A stretch of DNA of 64,000 nucleotides from Blastococcus saxobsidens DD2 (GTDB taxonomy: Bacteria > Actinomycetota > Actinomycetes > Mycobacteriales > Geodermatophilaceae): the NCBI RefSeq assembly GCF_000284015.1, contig NC_016943.1, forward strand, positions 289,541 through 353,540, given 5' to 3'. Both the position numbers and the translations under genes were made by a program. Positions 35,220-42,770 of this stretch are shown here, piece after piece (the first letter of the stretch is position 1; every line of letters starts with the position of its first letter). Under the pieces are notes generated by a model. It was given only the letters and a program-made list of their open reading frames with translations. It did not search any database and was not told where the DNA came from.

Positions 35220-35621
35220 TCAGCTGGTCGACGCCAGCACGTCGATCCCTTCGTCGCGGGCCGCGGCCGCCAACCGTTCGTCGTAGGTGACCAGCTGCGT
35301 GGCGCGGATGCCGATGGCGGACGCCAGATGGATGGCGTCGAGCGAGCGCAGTGTGGCCGGGCCGATGGTCCTGGCCCGGTCGAGGACGACGGGTCGCAGC
35401 GGAAACTCGTCGATGCCCGAGAGCGCGGCTTCGGTCAGCCGGTCGAGGTCGGGAACGTCGGCACGGCGCAGAGCGCGTTCCACCTCCACCCAGGTGAGTG
35501 CCGAGGAGGTGAGCAGATCGACGGCGGCCGCCGACCGGCTGAGCAGTTCCCGTACGGCTGCCGACTCCGGCTCGATGATGACCCGCTTGAGCAGCGCACT
35601 GGTGTCGAGGTAGACGATCAA
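35220..35621 (-). CDS. PIN-domain toxin (VapC), third module
   Basis: 133 residues. MIVYLDTSALLKRVIIEPES carries Asp6; the Glu in WVEVERAL, the Asp in LRSLDAIHLASAI and the Asp in LVTYDERLAAAA complete the PIN active site. A well-conserved VapC. The start overlaps the antitoxin stop by 4 nt. Confidence 0.94.
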   Translation of the reverse strand: MIVYLDTSALLKRVIIEPESAAVRELLSRSAAAVDLLTSSALTWVEVERALRRADVPDLDRLTEAALSGIDEFPLRPVVLDRARTIGPATLRSLDAIHLASAIGIRATQLVTYDERLAAAARDEGIDVLASTS

Positions 35622-35884
35622 CGGAGGTCGGCGTCGGGCTCGAGCAGGTCTCCGGTGGTGACGCCCGGTGGCAGGCGCACCGTGGGCGCCACGTCACAGA
35701 ACGGCGTTCCGGGGCGGACCGATCCGGCCGCACGGGCGCGCGCGCGATCCGATTCGCCGGAATCCAGGCCGAGGTACCGGTCGAGTGCCTCACGGATGAG
35801 TTGCTGCTGCGGCCGCCCCGTGGCCGCCGCGGCCTGGCGCAGTGCCTCCGCTGCCGCGTCGCTCAACCGCAGGTTGGTGGCCAT
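35618..35884 (-). CDS. Ribbon-helix-helix antitoxin (VapB-like), third module
   Basis: 88 residues from ATG 35884. MATNLRLSDAAAEALRQAAA and QQQLIREALDRYLGLD form the DNA-binding fold; the Pro-rich tail (VRLPPGVTTGDLLEPDAD) would occupy the toxin groove. TACCAT lies seven bases upstream of the start. Overlapping inverted repeats at 35894-35924 lie across and behind this box. Confidence 0.9.
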   Translation of the reverse strand: MATNLRLSDAAAEALRQAAAATGRPQQQLIREALDRYLGLDSGESDRARARAAGSVRPGTPFCDVAPTVRLPPGVTTGDLLEPDADLR

Positions 35885-35893
35885 GCGCGCGAT

Positions 35894-35924
35894 GGTACCG
35901 CTCTGGCACAGTTCGGTACCAGAG
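35894..35924. promoter_or_regulatory. Candidate operator of VapBC module 3
   Basis: Two interlocked inverted repeats: GGTACCG (35894-35900) with CGGTACC (35914-35920), and CTCTGG (35901-35906) with CCAGAG (35919-35924). They overlap the antitoxin -10 box. Confidence 0.55.
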
Positions 35925-35967
35925 TGATGAGCCGGTCCTCCGTGCTGCTCGAGGGGTGGACCGGGGA

Positions 35968-36765
35968 CTACGCACCGGGCGGGTTCGCGAAGAGCTCCGT
36001 GCGGCGGGACGTCGGCGGCCGCCACCCGGTGGTGTCCCGCCGCGGAGGCAGCGACGGCCGGTCGGCCGGTTCGGCCTGCGGGACGACGGTGCCCCGGCTC
36101 GGCGCCAGGTCGGCCGGGTCGACGGTGATCGAGCGGAACATGCCGTGGACCAGGGCCGGTGCGAGATCCGGGCGGGCCCGGGACATCTCCTCCTCCGCCA
36201 TCTGCGCAACGAGGACACACGGGGTGCTGGCGGGCGAGCCCAGATAGGGCCGGGACGCCGCCCCCACCATCGGGTGCCAGGGCACGCCCATCGCGCGGAG
36301 CAGCCGGCGCACCCGGTCGTCGACGATGGTGACCAGACCCGGGACGTCGCAGTTGCGGGCGTACCGCCAGAGGCCGTGGCACAGGGCGACGCTGACCTCG
36401 GCACCCGCGGCGCCGGCGCGGTAGCGGGGGTCCACGGCCAGGCTCCCGACGTCCCACACCGTCCCGGGGGCGAGCCCGACGGTGCCCAGGCTGTCGGCCA
36501 CGGGCAGCTGCCACGGCTCGCCCGCCACGTCGAGCAGCGTCTTCACCGGGTCCGCGGCGGCGACGATCAGCCGTGCGGTGCCCAGGGCGGCGCCGCTCTG
36601 GTCGTCGATCACGACGACGAACCGCGACCGCGCCTCGTAGGGGCCGTACTCCTGCTCCATGACCTCGGGGGTGTTGCCGAACGCCTGCAGGAAGACCTGG
36701 GCCTCGACCTGGCGTGCGGCGTCCCGCTCGGCGGGGGACTGCGCCACGAGGAGCCGAAGGGCCAT
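35968..36765 (-). CDS. N-acyltransferase resembling autoinducer (AHL) synthase / FeeM-type GNAT
   Basis: 265 residues. The N-terminal half (VEAQVFLQAFGNTPEVMEQE, SRFVVVIDDQSGAALGTARL) and the middle (WDVGSLAVDPRYR, then VDDRVRRLLRAMGVPWHPM) resemble LuxI/FeeM-like acyltransferases that join an acyl thioester to an amine. The last about 25 residues are encoded by copy B of a palindromic repeat and look like an added tail. It starts 1 bp after the stop of the AdoMet-decarboxylase-like gene, so the two form an operon. Assignment is by pattern only. Confidence 0.6.
   Translation of the reverse strand: MALRLLVAQSPAERDAARQVEAQVFLQAFGNTPEVMEQEYGPYEARSRFVVVIDDQSGAALGTARLIVAAADPVKTLLDVAGEPWQLPVADSLGTVGLAPGTVWDVGSLAVDPRYRAGAAGAEVSVALCHGLWRYARNCDVPGLVTIVDDRVRRLLRAMGVPWHPMVGAASRPYLGSPASTPCVLVAQMAEEEMSRARPDLAPALVHGMFRSITVDPADLAPSRGTVVPQAEPADRPSLPPRRDTTGWRPPTSRRTELFANPPGA
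36002..36050. repeat. 49-bp palindromic repeat, copy B
   Basis: Contains perfect arms GCGGCGGGAC (36001-36010) and GTCCCGCCGC (36034-36043). It lies inside the 3' end of the acyltransferase gene and is translated as PPRRDTTGWRPPTSRR. Copy A is at 34774-34822. Confidence 0.75.
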
Positions 36766-36766
36766 G

Positions 36767-37156
36767 TCAGACGGACTTCGCGACGACGGTGCGGGCGGCG
36801 AAGAAGTCGGCGGTGAACGCCACGGCGACGTCCGGGTCGAAGGCCTTGCACGTGTAGATGTCCACCGAGAAGAACAGCCGCGGCTGCTCCCAGGCGTAGA
36901 AGTGCGCGCCCGACGTCTCCCAGTGGATCCAGCCGGCCCAGCCGTACAGGTCGGAACGGTGGGTCACCGGCTCGAGGAGTTGCACCATGTCCACCTCGCG
37001 GGACAGCGCCGAGAGGTACGTCCGGATCTGGGCGTCGTCCACGGGCCGGGCGGGAATGCCCTCGATCACCAGGCGCTGCCGGACGATCTCCGGCGCGAGG
37101 TCGCGCCAGGCGACGGGTCGGGAGAGCAGCTTTCGGGCGGGGGAGGGCGGCGTCAC
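36767..37156 (-). CDS. S-adenosylmethionine decarboxylase-like protein
   Basis: 129 residues from GTG 37156. The C-terminal part WETSGAHFYAWEQP, then LFFSVDIYTCKAFDPDVA, resembles the ESHxxxHTWPE...VDIFTCG core of the small bacterial AdoMet decarboxylases (SpeH), which cut themselves at Ser to make a pyruvoyl group. Here the Ser context is ETSG instead of ESH, so autocleavage is uncertain. The paired downstream acyltransferase also belongs to a fold that can use AdoMet, suggesting a shared pathway. Homology assignment is tentative. Confidence 0.6.
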   Translation of the reverse strand: MTPPSPARKLLSRPVAWRDLAPEIVRQRLVIEGIPARPVDDAQIRTYLSALSREVDMVQLLEPVTHRSDLYGWAGWIHWETSGAHFYAWEQPRLFFSVDIYTCKAFDPDVAVAFTADFFAARTVVAKSV

Positions 37157-37244
37157 GTGCCCATAGTCCCCAGTCGACCGCGCACCGTGCTGACCGGCAC
37201 CGGCGTGTCGCGCCGAGTGCGGATCGCATCCGTGACATCCCCGG

Positions 37245-39563
37245 TCAGTCGGACGCGCGACCCTGGCTGAAGTCGGGGATCAGCGCCTCGTCGACGAGAC
37301 CGGAGTCGGAGGCGGCCAGCCAGCGGAGGAAGTCGTCGACCGGCATGGGGCGGGCGATGGCGTACCCCTGGGCGACGTCGCAGCCGAGGCCGGCGAGCGT
37401 GGTGCTGATCGCCAGGCTCTCGACGCCCTCGGCCACCAGGCTCAGGCCCAGGGCATGGGCGAGCGCGACGGTGCTCTGCACGATGGCCGCCGCCCGGGGG
37501 TCGCGGTCGACGTCGGCGGTCAGGCTGCGATCGAGCTTGAGCTCGTCGGCCGGCAGGTGCCGCAGGTAGGCCAGCGAGCTGTAGCCAGTGCCGTAGTCGT
37601 CGATCGACGTGCGGACGCCGGAGGCGCGCAGGTCGGCGAGCACCGTGCGGCCGCGCTCGGGGTCGGCCATGAGGGTGTCCTCGACGACCTCCAGCGTGAG
37701 CGCCCGCGCGGGTAGGCCGTGCCGGTGCAGCGCGGCGGCCACCTTGCCGGCGAGATCGAGGTCGGTGACGTTCGCCGCCGACAGGTTGACCGACACCGGC
37801 ACCTCGCGCTCGGGCCACCAGCGGGCGGCCGCAGCGAGCGCCAATTCGAGCACGCGGTCGGTCAGCGGCCGCAGGAGCCCCGCCTGCTCGGCCGCCGGCA
37901 GCAGCGCGGCGGGGGAGAGCAGCCCGCGGGTGGGGTGGTCCCACCGGACCAGCGCCTCGGCGCCCACGATGCGGCCGTCGCGCATGTCCATCTGGGGCTG
38001 GAGGTAGACCCGCAGCTCGTCCCCGTCCAGCGCCGTCCGCAGTTCCTCCATGGTGCGCAGCCGGTCGCTGCCGGAGGTGCCGGTGACGGGGTCGGGCACG
38101 AAGACGTGCACGCCTTCGCGGGTGCGCTTGGCGCTGTACATGGCGACGTCGGCGCAGTGCAGCAGCTCCTCGACGGTCGCCGCCGGTGCCGGCGTGGTCG
38201 CGACGCCGATGCTCACGCCGACGTGCAGCCGGACGTCGGCCACCGTGAAGGGGGCGAGCAGCAGGTCGCACAGCCGCCCGGCGAGCGCGCGTGCCTCGGC
38301 GGGCTCCGCGGCCGGCATCAGGACGGCGAACTCGTCGCCGCCGAGCCGGGCCAGCAGGTCATCGGCACGCAGGGAGCTGCGCAGCCGCGGGCCGATCTGG
38401 CGCAGCAGGTCGTCGCCGGCGGAGTGGCCGAGGCTGTCGTTGATCTCCTTGAACCCGTCGAGGTCGAGGATCAGGAGAGCGGCGGGCCGCTCCGGGGTGG
38501 CCGAGGTGACGACGCGCTGGGCGTGCTCGAGCAGCGCGCGGCGGTTGGCGAGCCGGGTGAGCTCGTCGGTCCGTGACTCGAGCTTGACCTGGTTGTAGCC
38601 GCGGACCTCGCGGAAGGTCACGGCGATGCGGACGACGCCGGCCAGCACGCAGCCGAGGGCGAGCCAGCCCGCGACGTCGGGCACGGGCTTCGACCACGGG
38701 CTCAGCACGACGAGGCCGGCCACGAGCGAGGCGAGCGGCACGGCGAGCAGCCGCCAGCCGATGCGGGAATCGGTGTCGTCGACGGGGGCCGGCCGTTCGA
38801 CCGCGCCGTCGGCGGCCGCGGCGGTCAGGACGATGCAGAGGAGCCAGCCGAGTTCGAGCGGGCCGCCGTCGACGTAGGTGCCCTGCACCTTGAGGGCGAA
38901 CAGGATGATGTCCGAGGCGCAGAGGGCGGCCAGCCCCGCGCCGAGCAGCACGAAGGTGCGGTCGAGGCGCACGCCGAGGATGCCGCCGACGGCCATGAGC
39001 ACGGCGATGAGGAGGACCGTCGTGATCGGTGCCACGAGGTCGACCGCGGCCACCGGCGTCCCGCCGGGGTCGGTGCGGAGATAGGGGCCCAGCAGGAAGG
39101 CGACCCCGGCGGACAGGCTGCCGAGGGCGGCCACGACGCCGTCGAGCCACATGCTGGGGTGGAAGCGCGGCACCCGGGCGCGGATCAGCACGACGAGGGG
39201 CACGTACACGAGCAGGTAGGCCGCGAACGAGACGACGTGCGAGAGCGCGGAGGACGGCTCGTTGCCCTGCAGGCCGGCGGAGAGCACGCGCAGCACGTTG
39301 CCGATCGCGCCGAGGGTCAGCGCGGCGGCGAGTGCGGCCCACAGGATCCGCTCGGTGCGCACCCGGCGCGCCGCCAGCACGCACGCCGCCGCGGCGGCGA
39401 GGTAGGGCAGGTTGTAGAGGACGACGTCGTACGTCCGGTCCCACGCCGCGCCGGCCGGGCGCGGCCCGATGCCGGTGGCGAACAGCGCGACCAGGCCGAT
39501 GGTCACGAACAGCGCGGGGCCGGGACGCCGGCGCGCGGCCGCGTCCTGATTCCGCTGGTCCAT
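37245..39563 (-). CDS. Membrane-bound GGDEF-EAL protein (c-di-GMP turnover)
   Basis: About 772 residues from ATG 39563 (GTG 39599 possible). N-terminal about 320 residues hold about nine hydrophobic segments and form a membrane sensor. The GGDEF domain has an intact LGGDEFAVL with an I-site-like RADD five residues earlier; the EAL domain has GAEALVRWDHP, VNLSAANV, DDYGTGYSSL and a downstream DELKLD with the catalytic Lys. Both cyclase and phosphodiesterase activities look possible. c-di-GMP commonly controls exopolysaccharide, and a large such locus starts 2 kb away. Confidence 0.94.
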   Translation of the reverse strand: MDQRNQDAAARRRPGPALFVTIGLVALFATGIGPRPAGAAWDRTYDVVLYNLPYLAAAAACVLAARRVRTERILWAALAAALTLGAIGNVLRVLSAGLQGNEPSSALSHVVSFAAYLLVYVPLVVLIRARVPRFHPSMWLDGVVAALGSLSAGVAFLLGPYLRTDPGGTPVAAVDLVAPITTVLLIAVLMAVGGILGVRLDRTFVLLGAGLAALCASDIILFALKVQGTYVDGGPLELGWLLCIVLTAAAADGAVERPAPVDDTDSRIGWRLLAVPLASLVAGLVVLSPWSKPVPDVAGWLALGCVLAGVVRIAVTFREVRGYNQVKLESRTDELTRLANRRALLEHAQRVVTSATPERPAALLILDLDGFKEINDSLGHSAGDDLLRQIGPRLRSSLRADDLLARLGGDEFAVLMPAAEPAEARALAGRLCDLLLAPFTVADVRLHVGVSIGVATTPAPAATVEELLHCADVAMYSAKRTREGVHVFVPDPVTGTSGSDRLRTMEELRTALDGDELRVYLQPQMDMRDGRIVGAEALVRWDHPTRGLLSPAALLPAAEQAGLLRPLTDRVLELALAAAARWWPEREVPVSVNLSAANVTDLDLAGKVAAALHRHGLPARALTLEVVEDTLMADPERGRTVLADLRASGVRTSIDDYGTGYSSLAYLRHLPADELKLDRSLTADVDRDPRAAAIVQSTVALAHALGLSLVAEGVESLAISTTLAGLGCDVAQGYAIARPMPVDDFLRWLAASDSGLVDEALIPDFSQGRASD

Positions 39564-39793
39564 GTCGGGGACAACGGCGGCGGAGCGGGGGAGATGCACC
39601 GGTGCGGCCCCTGGATCACCCGGAGGGGGGAGTCGCGCCGCTCGACCGATCCCGGCGGTGCCGGTCGGCGTGCATCGTCACGAACGCTTTCCCGACTGCC
39701 GATGACGTATGCGTGGAGCACTGGCATGGGGGGGAAGGGCTGCCGCCGCGGGTGGCCCGTCATGGTGCCGACGCCGGGCCGGAGCCCGCGTCG

Positions 39794-40093
39794 ATGAGCG
39801 TCACCGTCGTGCTCCGCGGCCCGGAGGCCGCGGGATACGGCCGCCACGCTGCGCCGCTGTCCGCCTACGGTCCCTCGGACGTCCATCGCGTGCTTCCGGT
39901 GTCGCCCACCGGCTCTCGAGTGCCCGAGCAGACCGACTCCGGGGACGCTCTGGTGGAGGTCATCGACTCCGCAGGCCGGGCCGAGGTCGCCGTCGCGGGC
40001 GGCGTAGTCGCCGGTGCCCGGTCGTCGGGTGAGGTGTCGATGAAGACCACCGGCTTCTGGGCGCGGCTGCGCCTGCTGCCCAAGGCGGCGTAA
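39794..40093 (+). CDS. Possible small hypothetical protein
   Basis: 99 residues from ATG 39794, with GGAG about 10 nt upstream. Soluble, Val/Ala/Ser-rich (MSVTVVLRGPEAAGYG, then DALVEVIDSAGRAEVAVAGG), ending RLRLLPKAA. No family recognised, and an open frame exists on the other strand too, so it may not be a gene. The flanking 39564-39793 and 40094-40187 show nothing else. Confidence 0.3.
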   Translation: MSVTVVLRGPEAAGYGRHAAPLSAYGPSDVHRVLPVSPTGSRVPEQTDSGDALVEVIDSAGRAEVAVAGGVVAGARSSGEVSMKTTGFWARLRLLPKAA

Positions 40094-40187
40094 CGCACGG
40101 ACGGTGGACGGCCCGGCCGCGGCGCCGGGCCCCGGAGCCGCCGGCTGTCAGCACCTCACCGTGGAACCGACCGGGACGTGCGCACGG

Positions 40188-40988
40188 TCAGACCAGGCGG
40201 TTGCCCACCGACTGCTGCCAGGCCATCTCGTCGATGACGGCGCGCTTATCGACGTCGTCGAACCGCACCTTCTTCCACCGGTGCCCCTGGTCGGTGCCGG
40301 CGGAGCCGCTGCGGTGCCACTCGCCCTTGCGGGTCAGGAACCAGGACCGGCCGTGGAAGTCGGGCCCGGTGAACAGCCAGCCCGATAGCCGGCCGAGGCC
40401 GTTCCGCTGCCTCTGGGGGGCGCCGGCGTAGGGGAGGAGGTAGAGGCAGGCGTCGGTGAACTCGGCGGCGGTCAGCCGGCGCAGGACGTGGACCGCCGAG
40501 CGGATCTCCTGCTCGGTCCGCGGCTCGCTGCGGACGTAGAGGTTCCAGACCGCGTCCTCGTCGGCGAGTTCGAGCAGCGTGGTGCGCTGCCGGAGGCGTT
40601 CGGCCTCCGCGGCTGCCGCGGCCTCGCGGGCCTGGCGCTCCTCGGCGGCCGCGGCGTTGCGCGCCCGGAGCCGGGCGTTGGCCAGGTCGCGGTCGCAGAC
40701 CCGCCAGCCCTGCCAGAGGCCCGAGTGGTCGGCGCACACCATGCGGGTGCACTCGGAGCACTCGCCCACCGCCGGCTCGCCGCACCGGCACATGGTCGGT
40801 CCGGCGTCGTCGCTGCGGGTCTGGATGTAGACCGTGCCGCAGCGGGTCGACTCCGCCGGCTCGGCCGCCGGCGTTGTCTCCGCGCCGACGGCGACGGGCT
40901 GGGCGGCTGGCACGACGGCGTCGCAGCGCCAGTAACCGGTCAGGATCTGCGTGCGTGTGTCCGTCGCCCCACAGGAGGGACATGGCAT
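40188..40988 (-). CDS. Zinc-ribbon hypothetical protein
   Basis: 266 residues. N-terminal CPSCGATDTRTQ...WRC zinc ribbon, then a second Cys/His group (MCRCGEPAVGECSECTRMVC, ADH) of B-box/zinc-finger appearance, a long Ala/Arg/Glu helix (about residues 110-145, coiled-coil-like), and a C-terminal domain ending VIDEMAWQQSVGNRLV. No known function recognised. ATG 40988 has TACGCT six bases upstream and no ribosome site: leaderless-type. Confidence 0.8.
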   Translation of the reverse strand: MPCPSCGATDTRTQILTGYWRCDAVVPAAQPVAVGAETTPAAEPAESTRCGTVYIQTRSDDAGPTMCRCGEPAVGECSECTRMVCADHSGLWQGWRVCDRDLANARLRARNAAAAEERQAREAAAAAEAERLRQRTTLLELADEDAVWNLYVRSEPRTEQEIRSAVHVLRRLTAAEFTDACLYLLPYAGAPQRQRNGLGRLSGWLFTGPDFHGRSWFLTRKGEWHRSGSAGTDQGHRWKKVRFDDVDKRAVIDEMAWQQSVGNRLV

Positions 40989-41444
40989 GACGGCAGCGTA
41001 GGAGCGGTGGGGCCGCGCAGGCCCCGGATCGCTCACGTGTCGGACACACGGCGGCACGCCCATCACAACCGCCACGGGCGCGCGATGCAGCTCCATCCAG
41101 GAACCACTGGATGGCACCGGCCACGTGACAGGTCCTTCCGCGGCTGTTCGGCGGGTCGCTGGCCACCTGCAGGGATGCAGCTGCCCTACGTGTCCGAGGA
41201 CGGCCGCCGCTATCGCCATGGTGGCTGCCTGATCGGTCTGGCCAGCGCGGAGCGCGCCGCACGCCGTGGCCGCCAGCGTGCCGGCCGCTCCGACGAGAAC
41301 ACCGCAACCGGCACCGACGCGGGGAAGACGCCGCTATCAGTCACGCCGACCCGCCGGTCAGTTCGACGTCATGTCCGGGCGGGCGCCCGGCCGGAACGTT
41401 AATAACTCATGTACGTGGAATGCCACGCTCGTCGATGAGGGATC
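40989..41444. other. Intergenic region at the left border of the polysaccharide locus
   Basis: 456 bp without a convincing gene. It holds a GC hairpin (CCGGGCG 41375-41381 with CGCCCGG 41384-41390) followed by an AT-rich stretch around 41398-41412 that may be the promoter of the next genes. Confidence 0.5.
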
Positions 41445-41570
41445 ATGTGCGGCGTGACGCGGTATGCCGACTTCGACAGCTGGCTGGCTCGGCCGATCCC
41501 CCCATCGGAGGCGGTGCTGCAGTTGGATGGTGTGGAGACCCGGCTGGCCCAGTCGGGGGCGTTGCGGTGA
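41445..41570 (+). CDS. Small ORF coupled to the aminotransferase gene
   Basis: 41 residues, beginning MCGVTRYADFDSWLARP and ending in QLDGVETRLAQSGALR. Its TGA overlaps the GTG of the next gene (GTGA), like most junctions in this locus, and GATGAGG lies 4 nt upstream. It may be a leader peptide for translational coupling or the remnant of a larger gene; it matches nothing I know. Confidence 0.4.
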   Translation: MCGVTRYADFDSWLARPIPPSEAVLQLDGVETRLAQSGALR

Positions 41571-42718
41571 GCGCCGCTCACGAGGCGCGTCAGCGCATCC
41601 TCCTGTCGCCCCCGGACGTCGGTCCACGGGAGGAGGAGCTGGTCGTCGAGGCGGTGCGGTCCGGCTGGATCGCGCCGCTGGGGCCCATGGTGGACGCTTT
41701 CGAGCAGGCGATGGCCGAGCGCACCGGTCGCCGGCACGCGGTGGCGCTCTCGTCCGGGACGGCGGCGCTTCATCTCGCGCTGCTGGAGGCAGGCGCGGGG
41801 CCGCGCACGGTGGTCATCGTCCCGACGATGACGTTCGCGGCCACGGCGAACGCGGTCGTGTACACGGGAGCGGAACCCTTCTTCGTGGACTGCGACAAGG
41901 AGACCGGCAATCTCCACCCGGAGCTCCTCGAGCGCGCGCTGCGCGAGCTGCGGGCGGCAGACGAGACGGTCGCCGCCGTCATCCCGGTTGATCTGCTGGG
42001 TCGTTGCGCCGACTACACCGCGCTGCTGCCGATCTGCGAGCGGTTCGGCGTGACAGTGGTGTCCGATGCGGCGGAGTCGTTCGGCTCCTCCCACGCCGGC
42101 CGTCCGGCCGGGTCCTTCGGCAGCACGGCCGCATTGTCGTTCAACGGCAACAAAGTGATGACCACCAGCGGTGGCGGCATGCTGCTCACCGATGACACGG
42201 CGACGGCCGATCGGGTGCGGTACCTGAGCACCCAGGCGCGGCAGCCGGCAGTGCACTACGAGCACACCGAGGTCGGCTACAACTATCGCCTGAGCAACCT
42301 GCTCGCCGCCGTCGGCATCGCCCAGCTGGAGCGGCTCGATGAGATGATCGGTCGCCGCCGCGCGCTGCGCCGGCAGTACGCAGAGCTGCTGGGAAGCGTG
42401 TCGGGCGCGCGCGCCTTCCAGCACCCCGGTGACGAGTCCGACAACTGCTGGCTCACCGCGGTCGTCATCGATCCGGCCGAGGCCGGCTGGTCGGCCGACG
42501 ACCTGCGGTCGACCCTCGACCACGCCGACATCGAGTCCCGGCCGCTGTGGAAGCCGATGCACCGCCAGCCGGTGTTCGCGCACGCGCGCACGCTGCTGAC
42601 CGGTGCCGCCGACGGGCTCTTCGCCACAGGCCTGACGCTGCCCAGCGGGTCGTCCCTGTCGGCCGCGCAGGTCGACCGCGTCATAAGCGCGATCTCCGCG
42701 TTCCTGGACCGTCGGTAG
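41567..42718 (+). CDS. DegT/DnrJ/EryC1/StrS aminotransferase (nucleotide-sugar type)
   Basis: 383 residues from GTG 41567. PLP-dependent fold type I: ALSSGTAALHLAL, PTMTFAATANAVVYTGAEP, VVSDAAESFGSSHAGRPAG with the PLP-contacting Asp, and SFNGNKVMTTSGGGML with the Schiff-base Lys. Such enzymes transaminate keto-sugars bound to UDP/dTDP to give amino sugars for surface polysaccharide. PMHRQPVF and the C-terminus fit the PglE/WecE-like branch. First clear gene of the polysaccharide cluster. Confidence 0.94.
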   Translation: MSAAHEARQRILLSPPDVGPREEELVVEAVRSGWIAPLGPMVDAFEQAMAERTGRRHAVALSSGTAALHLALLEAGAGPRTVVIVPTMTFAATANAVVYTGAEPFFVDCDKETGNLHPELLERALRELRAADETVAAVIPVDLLGRCADYTALLPICERFGVTVVSDAAESFGSSHAGRPAGSFGSTAALSFNGNKVMTTSGGGMLLTDDTATADRVRYLSTQARQPAVHYEHTEVGYNYRLSNLLAAVGIAQLERLDEMIGRRRALRRQYAELLGSVSGARAFQHPGDESDNCWLTAVVIDPAEAGWSADDLRSTLDHADIESRPLWKPMHRQPVFAHARTLLTGAADGLFATGLTLPSGSSLSAAQVDRVISAISAFLDRR

Positions 42719-42723
42719 GCGGG

Positions 42724-42753
42724 CCGGCCCTCCACGTCCGTCGGACGGGCCGG
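42724..42753. terminator. Bidirectional GC hairpin between convergent genes
   Basis: CCGGCC (42724-42729) pairs with GGCCGG (42748-42753), and CGTC (42735-42738) with GACG (42744-42747); a TCCA bulge lies on the left arm. It sits between the stops of the aminotransferase and the polymerase. No U-run, as usual for actinobacterial terminators. Confidence 0.6.
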
Positions 42754-42770
42754 GCGCGATCAGGCGTCGG

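Noticed and set aside
35968-36050. Repeat copy B as the end of a separate small gene
   Set aside because: It is in frame with and continuous with the acyltransferase gene and has no start or ribosome site of its own.
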